The notes: generated by a model not told the origin, from the sequence alone. A DNA stretch of 64,000 bases from Microbacterium testaceum StLB037 (GCF_008763945.1 NZ_VTQH01000002.1:550578-614577), one strand, 5' to 3'. Shown: positions 26,269-35,060, counted from the first letter of the stretch. A program made the numbers and translations.

Positions 26269-27291
26269 ATGAGTGACCTCTTCAGCGACTCCGAGTCCAC
26301 ACCCCTCATCGCGACGCCCGTCGCGCGACGAAAGATCATTGCGGGGGCAGCCTGGGCCGTTCCCGCGATCGCTCTGACGACAGCAACACCGGCCTTCGCA
26401 GCTTCATCGGATTTCGACCTGTCTTTCTCGTACTTCAAGCTGCAGAGTGAGGGGGTGGGCTCGTCCAACGGTCAGCCCCTTTACGCAGCAGGGAATGGAC
26501 CTTTCCTCGACTTCTCTATCTACAATGCTGGCCCCGGGTCGTCGGGCAGCACCGGCATACAGGTCGATTTCGACGCGGATTACGTTTCAGGGATCCTCGT
26601 CCCCGATGGTTGGACGCAGACCGCCAACTACACCAACGGAGGGAGACGCGTCTTCGTCCTCTCGTACTCCGGAGGTGGTCTGGCCGGGAAAAGCTCAATA
26701 GCGGCGCGCCTCTTTTTCTATATTCGCAATGATGCCCCCGGTGGCACCAACCCTTCCTCGGTGAACGCTTACGCGCAACCAACCTCAGGTGATTCGAACA
26801 GTTCGAACAATTCGGCAAGCGCGGGCTTTTACGTATCTCAGTCGAAAAAGTACGAACTCGCCTTCTCCTACTTCGAGCTGCAAAGCCAGGGAGTACTCAT
26901 TTACAACGGCCGGCCGGTTTACGGAGCGGACAACACACCATTCGTCGATGTCCAGATCGTAAATCAAGGCGACGTTCCATCACCGTTCACCCAGGTACAG
27001 ATGGACTGGGACGTCAATCAGATGGCCAGTATGGCTGGCTCGCTGCCTGCCGGATGGACCAAAGTGTTCGATTATCTCAACGGAAATCGAAGGGTTCTCG
27101 GCTTCCGTCACGCGGGCGCTCTCGGCGTCGGTCAGACAGCCACGGGCCGCTTTTACTTCAAGATTCAGACGGCACAGGTTCTCGCGAAGGGAAGAAATGA
27201 CGCAGTGATCAACGCTTATGCCCAGCCGACCGATGCGGACTCGAACACGAATAACAACTATGTGTTCCGCCAGTTCTATACCCAGAACTGA
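26269..27291 (+). CDS. TAT-exported protein with two tandem domains
   Basis: A 340-residue exported protein. The twin-arginine signal has Arg20-Arg21 (ARRKIIAG) and ends TPAFAAS near 45. The mature part consists of two homologous domains of about 140 residues. The first begins FDLSFSYFKLQSEG and the second YELAFSYFELQSQG, and each ends with NAYAQPT-x-DSN. Both look like beta-sandwich (DUF11/CARDB-like) surface modules, which is an inference from the alternating hydrophobic pattern. GC content is lower than that of the neighbours, suggesting acquisition. AAGGATCG serves as ribosome site before ATG 26269. Confidence 0.82.
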   Translation: MSDLFSDSESTPLIATPVARRKIIAGAAWAVPAIALTTATPAFAASSDFDLSFSYFKLQSEGVGSSNGQPLYAAGNGPFLDFSIYNAGPGSSGSTGIQVDFDADYVSGILVPDGWTQTANYTNGGRRVFVLSYSGGGLAGKSSIAARLFFYIRNDAPGGTNPSSVNAYAQPTSGDSNSSNNSASAGFYVSQSKKYELAFSYFELQSQGVLIYNGRPVYGADNTPFVDVQIVNQGDVPSPFTQVQMDWDVNQMASMAGSLPAGWTKVFDYLNGNRRVLGFRHAGALGVGQTATGRFYFKIQTAQVLAKGRNDAVINAYAQPTDADSNTNNNYVFRQFYTQN

Positions 27292-27502
27292 GCAGGATAT
27301 TTGAGGAGCACAGGTCCTCCTGGCCGCATCCGCCAACCAGGAAGACCTGCGCACGGCGGCGCAAAGCCGGGCCACCGGCGCTTGAAGCCAATGCCGCCAT
27401 GACGCGCCGACCCTCCTGATCGAGCACGCCATGAGTTGACGCGCTCATCTCGGATTAGCACGTCTGCGTTCGCGGCTCGCTAAAGCTCAGATTGCACACA
27501 GA
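27292..27502. other. Non-coding remnant region after the twin-repeat gene
   Basis: These 211 bp lie between the exported-protein stop and the duplicated terminator. An open frame on the minus strand (start near 27448) continues through it, but I see no family resemblance. It may be decayed DNA from the same rearrangement that left the rdgB pseudogene. Confidence 0.35.
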
Positions 27503-27503
27503 G

Positions 27504-27545
27504 CGAAGGGGTGTGGGACCTCAATCGAGGGTCCACACCCCTTCG
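27504..27545. terminator. Terminator, duplicated copy
   Basis: CGAAGGGGTGTGG (27504-27516) pairs with CCACACCCCTTCG (27533-27545). It is nearly identical to the terminator at 30716-30759, and both stand at the 3' side of an rdgB copy. Confidence 0.85.
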
Positions 27546-27577
27546 GCGCGCTGTGCCGTCAGATGTGATCTAGGGAG

Positions 27578-27990
27578 TCAGATCGCCTCAAACAACGCTG
27601 CAATCTAAAGGCACGTGCGCGCGTTATGAATCCGCCTCTTCTCGGCGTTCGTCAACGCTCCTGCGGCCCGCTCCTCCCCCGCGGCCCGGCCGTCGGGGAT
27701 GGAAGTCGGGTCGTGCCCGAAACCACGCGGGCCCCCGCCACCCGAACGCACCAGCGCAACGCCGACACGAACCGGGCCACACGATGTAGAGCGGCGACAT
27801 CCGACACGAGGTCAAGCAGCAGCTCGGGGTTGGTCGTCGCATCTCTCTGGTACGGCGCAACACGTCGAGAGAACCCCCGACAACCTACCCACCACGACAA
27901 CCGCGACACCCAACTCATCCGCCAGCACCGGCCGATCCGTGTGCGCCGTCGGCGCGCGCCTCGTCCAGCCGCGCGTGGACCAGAAGCCCT
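27578..27990 (-). pseudogene. Decayed second copy of rdgB
   Basis: This tract matches the functional rdgB gene (30791-31387) along most of its length in the same orientation, starting from the stop-codon end (GAGTCAGA-CGCCTC in both). Recognisable protein remnants are ELLLDLVSDVA against ELLLDQLSDVA in the intact gene, and RFVSAL against QFVSVI. Nucleotide landmarks such as GCTCCTCCCCCGCGGC, GGCCGTCGGGGATG and GACATCCGACA are shared. Several frame changes and a missing 5' third make it non-functional. Together with the adjacent terminator copy it records a segmental duplication. Confidence 0.85.
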
Positions 27991-28237
27991 AGACCACAAG
28001 CTTGTAAACATGCTGTTCGGGTGATCGCAAGGGTGATCTTTCGAAGCACCGCACCGCGATGAGTGTCGTCAATTCTCCGCCTGAACGGCTGTTTACGGCT
28101 GTCACCACGCAACTTCCGCCGCGAATCGGCTATGGCCGGACCGCCCTGCCTGAGCAAGGGTGCGAAGAAGTCTGCTGACACCGCCCCTCTGCGACCCGCC
28201 ATCGGTCACGACGGCACGTCGATCGAAAGGATCATCC

Positions 28238-30697
28238 GTGAACGACCAATCCCCTGCCTTCGACCTCTCGTCACCAACCACAGAAGTTGGCGGCCCCCTC
28301 TCGCGGCGCACCGTCCTCGCGGGATCCGCTTTCGCGGTGCCCGCTGTGATGCTCACTGCCGGCACTCCCGCTTTCGCGGCCTCGGGGCTCGCGCTCGCTT
28401 TCGACAAGTCCTCGTATAGCGGCGAGGGGTGTTCGACGATCAGCGGTGCCAAGGTCACCGCGAAGGATGGCGCGACGCCGAAGGCGGGCACGGCCGTCAC
28501 CGTCTCCCTCTCCAGCGGTTGGACGTTCAGCTCCGGTGGAACGTCCTTTACCGGCACCACCGGCTCCGACGGGGCTGTGACCGTGGACGACATCAATGTT
28601 CCACAGAACGGCGGCAACGCAACGGCGACGGCGACGGCATCCGGAGCGTCGTCGACGACGGCGACCTTGACGGGTTCAGCGGCGACCAGTGCCGTATATC
28701 TGACGCCGTCCGGGAAGAGCGACGCGAAAGGCGTTCCTTCTGGCTCGACGCCCGTCGCCGGCGGACTGTATCTGACGTCGGATGGTCGACTCATCGACGG
28801 AGGCAACGGTGGAGCGGTGATCACATCGAACGTGGCCGCGATCGGAAAGATCTACGTCGACCGCAACAACTGGTCCCTCCCGTTGAGGAAAAAGGACGGG
28901 ACATGCACCGTGGTCATCAACGGCGGCGACAATCCCACCACTGGCATTCCCTCCGGGTCGACACCCGTCACCAACAGACTGTTCTTCACTTCAGACAACC
29001 GCATTCTCCGCTCCGACAACGGCGGCACGATCGCGACGAACGTCGATACGTGGGGGGATCCCTACTTCGATGGCACCGACTGGTTCTTCCCGCTGAGGAA
29101 GAAGGACGGTAGTTACAGCTACGTGCAAAACCTCTCGGAGACGGTCGTATCTGGCATGCCGGCGAACGCGAAGCCGGTTGCCGCCCGATGGTGGCTGACC
29201 ACCGACGGACGTCTCGTCTCGGGCACGACTGTCTACGGCACCAACATCGACGCCTATGGACAGGTCGCCGCTGACGACAATGGCCACTGGCATCTTCCGA
29301 TCCGCAAGAAAGACGGCAGCTGCGTCATCAACATCTCCGGAACCGAGAACGCCGCTACGAATGTGCCCTCCGGCTCCACCCCGGTCGCGAATAATTTCTT
29401 CCTCACCTCGGACGCACGGCTCATCGACGGCAGCACTGGGAATGTCGTAGCCACCAGCGTCAACAGCACCGGCCAGTACTTCCACAAATACGCCGGCACC
29501 TGGACCCTCCCCCTCACCCAAGACGTCAGCAACTGTGGTCCGCTGGCGCCGGTTCTCGCGTTCGACAAGTCGACCTACAGCGGGCAAGGTTGCTCCACGA
29601 TCTCGGGTGCGGTGGTTACCGCGACGCAGAACTCGTCGGCCAAGTCGGGGCTTGCCGTCACGACGACTCTCGCGGATGGGTACACGTTCGCCACGGGGGG
29701 AACCTCGTGGACGGGAACCACGGGGTCCGGTGGATCCGTCACGCTGCCCGACATCAACGTGCCGCAGAACGGCGGCAATTCCGCTGCGACCGCTACGGCA
29801 TCGGGAGCGTCCTCAGCCACGGCCCAGCTAGCGGGATCGGCTGCACCCGATGCCGTCTACCTGACGGCCTCGGGGAAGAACACAGCCAAGGGTGTTCCGG
29901 GCGGGTCGAAGCCCGTGGCCGGAGGGCTTTACCTTGCTTCGGACGGTCGCCTCATCGACGGAGGGGGAAATGGCGCAGTGGTCGCGTCGAACGTTGCCGC
30001 GTTCGGACAGATCTACGTCGATCGCAACAACTGGGCCCTCCCGGTGAGAAAGAGCGACGGCACCTGCGTCGTGATCATCAACGGCGGCGAGAATGGCACG
30101 AGCGGCATCCCCTCGGGGTCGACGCCGGTCAACGGGAGACTTTTCTACACATCCGACAACCGCATCCTCCGGTCGGACAACGGCGCCTCCGTCGCCACGA
30201 ACGTTGATAGCTGGGGCGATGTCTACTTCGACGGCAGCAACTGGCGATTCCCGCTCAATAAGAAGAACGGCGGCTACAGCTACATTCAGGACTACACCGA
30301 GGCACCCATGGCAGGAGTGCCCGCCAGCTCCAAGCCCGTCGCAGACCGCTGGTGGCTCACCACCGACGGACGCCTCGTCTCTGGCAACACCGTCTACGGC
30401 ACCAACATCGACATCTACGGTCAGGTCGCCGCCGACGATAATGGCCGCTGGCATCTCCCCGTCCGAAAGAAGGACGGCACCTGCGTCATTCTCATCTCCG
30501 GAAATGAGACCACCGCAAGCAACGTCCCGTCTGGCTCCACCCCCGTCGCGAACAACCTGTTCCTCACCTCGGACAAACGCCTCATCGACGGAAGCAACGG
30601 CAATGTCCTCGCCACGGGCATCAAGAGCGCCGGCCAGTACTTCCACAAGTACGCGGGCGCCTGGTCGCTACCGCTGACGCAGGAAGTGAGCTGCTGA
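28238..30697 (+). CDS. TAT-exported Ig-like/repeat protein, duplicated long form
   Basis: An 819-residue exported protein of an unrecognised family. After a twin-arginine signal (Arg23-Arg24, ending TPAFAAS near 49) come two homologous halves offset by 387 codons (1161 bp). Each half has an Ig-like domain (FDKS-YSG-GCSTISGA through DINVPQNGGN) and four repeats of 65-70 residues with consensus GVPSGSTPV, LFLTSDxRLIDG, a variable strand, W-x-LP-x-RKKDGTC. The repeats resemble blades of a beta-propeller in length and rhythm, which is inference. GTG 28238 is preceded by GAAAGGATCATCC, a leader shared with the 26269 gene. It ends at a terminator facing rdgB. Confidence 0.88.
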   Translation: MNDQSPAFDLSSPTTEVGGPLSRRTVLAGSAFAVPAVMLTAGTPAFAASGLALAFDKSSYSGEGCSTISGAKVTAKDGATPKAGTAVTVSLSSGWTFSSGGTSFTGTTGSDGAVTVDDINVPQNGGNATATATASGASSTTATLTGSAATSAVYLTPSGKSDAKGVPSGSTPVAGGLYLTSDGRLIDGGNGGAVITSNVAAIGKIYVDRNNWSLPLRKKDGTCTVVINGGDNPTTGIPSGSTPVTNRLFFTSDNRILRSDNGGTIATNVDTWGDPYFDGTDWFFPLRKKDGSYSYVQNLSETVVSGMPANAKPVAARWWLTTDGRLVSGTTVYGTNIDAYGQVAADDNGHWHLPIRKKDGSCVINISGTENAATNVPSGSTPVANNFFLTSDARLIDGSTGNVVATSVNSTGQYFHKYAGTWTLPLTQDVSNCGPLAPVLAFDKSTYSGQGCSTISGAVVTATQNSSAKSGLAVTTTLADGYTFATGGTSWTGTTGSGGSVTLPDINVPQNGGNSAATATASGASSATAQLAGSAAPDAVYLTASGKNTAKGVPGGSKPVAGGLYLASDGRLIDGGGNGAVVASNVAAFGQIYVDRNNWALPVRKSDGTCVVIINGGENGTSGIPSGSTPVNGRLFYTSDNRILRSDNGASVATNVDSWGDVYFDGSNWRFPLNKKNGGYSYIQDYTEAPMAGVPASSKPVADRWWLTTDGRLVSGNTVYGTNIDIYGQVAADDNGRWHLPVRKKDGTCVILISGNETTASNVPSGSTPVANNLFLTSDKRLIDGSNGNVLATGIKSAGQYFHKYAGAWSLPLTQEVSC

Positions 30698-30715
30698 CCA
30701 CAGGGAGAACGCAAG

Positions 30716-30759
30716 GCGAAGGGGTGTGGGTCTTCGACTAGGAATCCACACCCCTTCGC
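30716..30759. terminator. Bidirectional terminator between the repeat gene and rdgB
   Basis: GCGAAGGGGTGTGG (30716-30729) pairs with CCACACCCCTTCGC (30746-30759) around a 16-base loop. It serves the convergent repeat gene and the rdgB operon. Confidence 0.88.
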
Positions 30760-30790
30760 GTTGCTGCGTCATCAGAGGCGGTGCAGTGAG

Positions 30791-31387
30791 TCAGAGCGCC
30801 TCGAGCAGCGGCGCCAACTCCCGGAACGCCCGCGCCCGATGCGACTCTGCGTTCTTCTGCGCGGCCGTCCACTCGCCCACGGTCCGCTCCTCCCCCGCGG
30901 CTTGGCCGTCGGGGATGAAGATCGGGTCGTACCCGAACCCGCCCGGCCCCGCCGGCGCGGTCGCCAGACGACCCGGCCACCGCCCCTCGACCGTCTGCTC
31001 GCCGCCGTCCGGCCGCACCAGCGCGATCACCGACACAAACTGCGCGGTGCGGTGGGGGTCGGCGACATCCGACAGTTGGTCGAGCAGCAGCTCGAGGTTG
31101 GCCGTCGCGTCCTTCTTGTGCCCGGCCCAGTACGCCGAGAACACTCCCGGCGACCCGCCCAGCACATCGACCGCGACACCGGAGTCGTCGGCCAGCGCCG
31201 GCAGACCCGTGTGCGCCGCCGCGGCGCGCGCCTTGATCAGCGCATTCGCCGCGAAGGTCACGCCGTCTTCGACGGGCTCCGGACCGTCGTACCCGACGAC
31301 CTCGAGGTCGGGGCGTACCTCGGCGACGATCGCCTGGAACTCCTCGACCTTGTGCGGGTTGTGCGTCGCCAGGACGATGCGGGCCAT
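30791..31387 (-). CDS. rdgB: XTP/dITP diphosphatase (RdgB/HAM1)
   Basis: A 198-residue house-cleaning pyrophosphatase that removes dITP, XTP and related non-canonical nucleotides. The N-terminus MARIVLATHNPHKVEEF, the motif LADDSGVAVDVLGGSPGVFSAYW and GGFGYDPIFIPDG are diagnostic. Its ATG lies two bases after the rph stop, and rph, rdgB and the upstream murI form a typical actinobacterial operon. A decayed second copy is at 27578. Confidence 0.97.
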   Translation of the reverse strand: MARIVLATHNPHKVEEFQAIVAEVRPDLEVVGYDGPEPVEDGVTFAANALIKARAAAAHTGLPALADDSGVAVDVLGGSPGVFSAYWAGHKKDATANLELLLDQLSDVADPHRTAQFVSVIALVRPDGGEQTVEGRWPGRLATAPAGPGGFGYDPIFIPDGQAAGEERTVGEWTAAQKNAESHRARAFRELAPLLEAL

Positions 31388-31388
31388 G

Positions 31389-32114
31389 TCAGCCCTCGAG
31401 CGCGGTGGTCTGGATGCCGCGCAGCTCGGCGCAGCCGTTCACGCCGAGTTCGAGCAGCTGGTCGAGTTCGCGCTTGTCGAAGGGGGCACCCTCGGCCGTG
31501 CCCTGCACCTCGACGAAGAGCCCGCGGCCGGTGACGACGACGTTCATGTCGGTCTCGGCGCGCACGTCCTCGACGTACGCGAGGTCGAGCATCGGCTCGC
31601 CGTCGATGATGCCCACCGACACCGCGGCGACCGAGTCACGCAGCACCTCGGCCCGCTGCGCGATGAACTTCTTCTCACGGCCCCAGGTGATGGCATCCGC
31701 CAAGGCAACATACGCACCCGTGATCGCCGCGGTGCGCGTGCCCCCGTCGGCCTGCAACACGTCGCAGTCGATCACGATCGTGTTCTCGCCCAGCGCCTTG
31801 GTGTCGACGACGGCGCGGAGGGCGCGGCCGATCAGACGCGAGATCTCGTGCGTGCGGCCGCCGACCTTGCCCTTGATCGACTCACGGTCGTTGCGGCTGT
31901 TCGTCGCGCGCGGGAGCATCGCGTACTCCGCCGTGACCCAGCCCTTGCCCTTACCGGTCAGCCAGCGCGGAACGCCGTTCGTGAACGACGCGGTGCACAG
32001 CACCTTGGTGCCGCCGAATGTGACGAGGGCCGAACCCTCGGCGTGCGCCGACCACCCGCGCTCGATGGTGACGGGACGGAGCTGGTCGTTGGTGCGACCG
32101 TCTTTGCGGGTCAT
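31389..32114 (-). CDS. rph: Ribonuclease PH
   Basis: A 241-residue RNase PH, the phosphorolytic exonuclease that trims tRNA 3' ends. It starts [20 protein letters not shown], contains [17 protein letters not shown], and has the conserved block [24 protein letters not shown] with catalytic acids. The ATG at 32114 has a good GGAGG site. It sits between murI and rdgB in the same operon. Confidence 0.97.
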   Translation of the reverse strand: MTRKDGRTNDQLRPVTIERGWSAHAEGSALVTFGGTKVLCTASFTNGVPRWLTGKGKGWVTAEYAMLPRATNSRNDRESIKGKVGGRTHEISRLIGRALRAVVDTKALGENTIVIDCDVLQADGGTRTAAITGAYVALADAITWGREKKFIAQRAEVLRDSVAAVSVGIIDGEPMLDLAYVEDVRAETDMNVVVTGRGLFVEVQGTAEGAPFDKRELDQLLELGVNGCAELRGIQTTALEG

Positions 32115-32149
32115 GGGTCCTCCAGAGGAACGGGGATGGATGCCACGCC

Positions 32150-32968
32150 TCAGCGCGGCAGGTCGATGGCGCCGGTCTGCACGAGCTGCACCTCGCGCAC
32201 CTCGCGGCCCATCAAGCGGTGGGCGAGGCGCACGAAGTCGTCGGCCGATGAGCCCGTGGCTTCGTAGCGGGCGGTGGGCACGGCATCCGGGCTCGCGAGA
32301 AGATCCCGCGACACGAGCTGGCGGTACACGTCTTTCGCGGTTTCGCTGTCGCTCGAGACGAGGCTCACGTCGGGGCCCATCACGTAGCTGATGGCGCCCT
32401 CGAGGAACGGGTAGTGCGTGCAGCCGAGCACGAGGGTGTCGACGCCGGCGTGGCGGAGCGGAGCGAGGTACTGCTCGGCGGTGGCGAGCACCTCGGGTGA
32501 GTCGGTGACTCCGGCCTCGACGAACTCGACGAACCGCGGGCAGGCCTCGGGGAAGACCGTGAGGCGCTCGTTGACCTCGAGCATGTCCTGGTAGGCGCGG
32601 GATCCGATGGTGCCGACCGTGCCGATCACGCCGATGCGGCCGTTGCGGGTGGTCGACATCGCGGTGCGGACGGCGGGTCCGATGACCTCGACGACGGGCA
32701 CGTCGTAGCGCTCGCGCGCGTCGCGGAGCATGGCCGCGGATGCCGTGTTGCAGGCGATCACGAGCATCTTGACGCCCTGATCGACGAGGGTGTCGAGCAC
32801 CTCGAGCGAGTACTTACGGACGTCGGCGATGGGCTTCGGCCCGTACGGCGAGCGGGCGGTGTCGCCGATGTAGAGGATCGACTCGCGTGGGAGCTGCTGC
32901 GAGACGGCCCGCGCGACGGTGAGTCCGCCGACTCCTGAGTCGAAGATCCCGATCGGCGCGTCGTTCAT
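32150..32968 (-). CDS. murI: Glutamate racemase
   Basis: A 272-residue MurI making D-glutamate for peptidoglycan. The start region [19 protein letters not shown] is diagnostic, and the two catalytic cysteines lie in VIACNTASA and [15 protein letters not shown] is eight bases before the ATG, so the message probably has almost no leader. It heads the murI-rph-rdgB operon. Confidence 0.97.
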   Translation of the reverse strand: MNDAPIGIFDSGVGGLTVARAVSQQLPRESILYIGDTARSPYGPKPIADVRKYSLEVLDTLVDQGVKMLVIACNTASAAMLRDARERYDVPVVEVIGPAVRTAMSTTRNGRIGVIGTVGTIGSRAYQDMLEVNERLTVFPEACPRFVEFVEAGVTDSPEVLATAEQYLAPLRHAGVDTLVLGCTHYPFLEGAISYVMGPDVSLVSSDSETAKDVYRQLVSRDLLASPDAVPTARYEATGSSADDFVRLAHRLMGREVREVQLVQTGAIDLPR

Positions 32969-33075
32969 AGGGGTTCAGCCTATCGGGCGGGGGTCGGGCG
33001 GGGGGTTGTGGGGCCAGCGGGTGTGCCGGCTGTCAAGCACCGCCACCGCGCGCGGGCGCGCCGCGCGGGCCGCAA

Positions 33076-33081
33076 TATGCT
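33076..33081 (+). promoter_or_regulatory. Candidate -10 box for pncB
   Basis: TATGCT lies six bases before the ATG at 33088, matching the leaderless pattern of other genes in this window. Confidence 0.5.
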
Positions 33082-33087
33082 GACCGA

Positions 33088-34413
33088 ATGAGCCGTAGCA
33101 CCGCCCTGCACACCGACCGGTACGAACTCACGATGCTCGACGCGGCGCTCCGCGACGGGACGGCCTCGCGCCGCTGCGTGTTCGAGGTGTTCGGGCGGCG
33201 CCTGTCGGGTGGGCGGCGGTTCGGCGTGGTCGCGGGGACGGGGCGTCTGCTCGAGGCGATCCGCGACTTCCGGTTCGGCGACGACGAGCTGCGCTACCTC
33301 CGCGACAACAGGGTGGTGGATGCCACAACCCTCGACTTCCTCGCCGACTACCGGTTCACGGGCTCGGTGACCGGATACCGCGAGGGCGAGGTCTACTTCC
33401 CCGGCTCTCCTCTGCTGACCATCGAGGGCACCTTCGCCGAGGCCGTACTGCTCGAGACGCTCGCGCTGAGCATCCTGAACTACGACTCCGCCGTCGCCAC
33501 CGCCGCCGCGCGCATGAGCGTCGCCGCGGGTGATCGGCCGCTCGCCGAGATGGGGTCACGCCGTGCGAGCGAAGAGGCCGCCGTCGCCGCCGCGCGTGCC
33601 GCGTACATCGCCGGGTTCTCGGCGACGAGCAACCTCGAGGCCGGACGCCGCTGGGGCGTGCCGACCATGGGCACCGCCGCCCACGCCTGGACCCTGCTGC
33701 ACGACACCGAAGAAGACGCCTTCCGCTCGCAGGTCGAGGCACTCGGCGCCGGCACGACCCTGCTGATCGACACGTACGACATCACCGAGGGCGTGCGCAC
33801 GGCCGTCCGGGTCGCCGGCACCGAGCTCGGCGGGGTGCGCATCGACTCGGGCGACCTGCCGATCGTGGCGGGCGAGGTGCGGGCGCAGCTCGACGAACTG
33901 GGGGCGACGAACACGCGCATCACGGTGACCAGCGACCTCGACGAGTATGCGTTGGCTGCTCTCGCGGCATCCCCCGTCGATTCCTACGGCGTGGGCACCT
34001 CGGTCGCGACCGGGTCGGGCGTCCCGACCGCGGGGCTCGTGTTCAAGCTCGTCGCCCGCGAGGCGGCGGACGGGTCATGGGTGGGTGTCGCGAAGGCGTC
34101 GGCCGAGAAGGCCTCGCACGGCGGACGCAAGGCGGCGTTCCGCACGCTCGACAACGGAACCGCGACCTCGGAGCTGATCATCGTCAGCGACGGATTCGAA
34201 GAACTCTCGACCGCGGCCGAGCACCCCGATGCCCGCGCCCTGCAGGCGACGCTCATGGAAAACGGCGAGGGGGATGCCGGAACTGCGGGGGCCGCGGGCG
34301 TGCAGGCCGCTCGGGCGCACCACGCGCGCGTGCGCGAGGAACTGCCGATCCGCGCGCTCGCGCTGAGCAAGGCCGACCCCGCCCTGCCCACGGAGTACCG
34401 CGACGCGCAGTGA
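33088..34413 (+). CDS. pncB: Nicotinate phosphoribosyltransferase
   Basis: A 441-residue type II nicotinate phosphoribosyltransferase, which converts nicotinic acid and PRPP to nicotinate mononucleotide in NAD salvage. LHTDRYELTMLDAALRDG, EMGSRRASEEAAVAAARAAYI, GTAAHAWTLLHDTE and VRIDSGDL are family landmarks; the last holds the ribosyl-binding region. It is alone in its strand direction between murI and a tract of hairpin elements, and has its own promoter. Confidence 0.95.
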   Translation: MSRSTALHTDRYELTMLDAALRDGTASRRCVFEVFGRRLSGGRRFGVVAGTGRLLEAIRDFRFGDDELRYLRDNRVVDATTLDFLADYRFTGSVTGYREGEVYFPGSPLLTIEGTFAEAVLLETLALSILNYDSAVATAAARMSVAAGDRPLAEMGSRRASEEAAVAAARAAYIAGFSATSNLEAGRRWGVPTMGTAAHAWTLLHDTEEDAFRSQVEALGAGTTLLIDTYDITEGVRTAVRVAGTELGGVRIDSGDLPIVAGEVRAQLDELGATNTRITVTSDLDEYALAALAASPVDSYGVGTSVATGSGVPTAGLVFKLVAREAADGSWVGVAKASAEKASHGGRKAAFRTLDNGTATSELIIVSDGFEELSTAAEHPDARALQATLMENGEGDAGTAGAAGVQAARAHHARVREELPIRALALSKADPALPTEYRDAQ

Positions 34414-34450
34414 GTGCTGCTCTACCCGCGCCGCGGCGCAGCGCGCCACC

Positions 34451-34515
34451 CGCGTGAGGGGTCAAGAAGTGTCGCCCAGCGCGCGGCTTGGCGACAGAAT
34501 CTGACCCCTCACGCG
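34451..34515. repeat. Dispersed hairpin element, copy 2
   Basis: CGCGTGAGGGGTCA-GAAG-TGTCGC is mirrored by GCGACA-GAATC-TGACCCCTCACGCG. It is the first of three copies in the 329-bp gap between pncB and the DUF3039 gene. The gap holds no gene. Confidence 0.85.
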
Positions 34516-34548
34516 GGGTGCGGGGCCGGGCGCGGCGCGGCGCGCCCT

Positions 34549-34614
34549 GCGCGTGAGTCGCCAGGAATTGTCGCTTGCGGGACCCCCGAAGCGACAAATC
34601 TTGGCGACTCGCGC
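34549..34614. repeat. Dispersed hairpin element, copy 3
   Basis: The outer arms here read GAGTCGCCA and TGGCGACTC instead of the GAGGGG form, while the inner TGTCGC/GCGACA pair is unchanged. This is a compensatory change that keeps the pairing. Confidence 0.85.
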
Positions 34615-34655
34615 GTGCTGCGGCCGGGCTGCGGCCCGCACCGGCGCGTGCCGTG

Positions 34656-34720
34656 CGCGTGAGGGGCCGGGAAGTGTCGCCCAGCGCGCGGCTCGGCGAC
34701 AGAATCTGACCCCTCACGCG
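34656..34720. repeat. Dispersed hairpin element, copy 4
   Basis: CGCGTGAGGGGCC then GTGTCGCCCAGCGCGCGGC is almost identical to copy 2, including the loop. The right arm ends CCCCTCACGCG. Confidence 0.85.
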
Positions 34721-34742
34721 GAGGGGGCCGCCAGAGAGGCGC

Positions 34743-35009
34743 TCAGTTGATCAGCGACTCGTAGATCTCTTTGCACTGGGGGCAGACGGGGAACTTCTCG
34801 GGGTCGCGCCCCGGCGTCCACTTCTTGCCGCACAGCGCGCGCACCGGCTTGCCCGACAACGCGGACTCGAGGATCTTGTCCTTCTTCACGTAATGGGAGA
34901 AGCGCTCGTGGTCACCGGGCTCGATGTTCTCTTCGCGGATGAGCTCTTCGAGCTCGCGATCCAGGGTCGCGAGACCCCCGCTGTCGGGACTGTCGAGAGG
35001 CGTGCTCAT
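34743..35009 (-). CDS. DUF3039 family protein
   Basis: An 88-residue protein of the actinobacterial DUF3039 family. The segment GDHERFSHYVKKDKILESALSGKPVRALCGKKW is typical, followed by the zinc-finger-like CPQC. Four cysteines in total (LCGK, VCPQC and the context) suggest metal binding. Function is unknown. TACACT sits eight bases before the ATG. Confidence 0.9.
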   Translation of the reverse strand: MSTPLDSPDSGGLATLDRELEELIREENIEPGDHERFSHYVKKDKILESALSGKPVRALCGKKWTPGRDPEKFPVCPQCKEIYESLIN

Positions 35010-35060
35010 GGAGAGCCAGTGTAGCCGCGGTCAGCCCCGAACGGTCGGTCGGGTCGCAGG

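Noticed and set aside
27292..27461. Possible transposase start on the minus strand
   Set aside because: The frame MSASTHGVLDQEGRR... has no DDE or HTH pattern that I can recognise, and there are no terminal inverted repeats.
34451..34720. CRISPR-like array
   Set aside because: Units are self-complementary hairpins with variable arms and short gaps, not identical direct repeats with unique spacers; no cas genes nearby.
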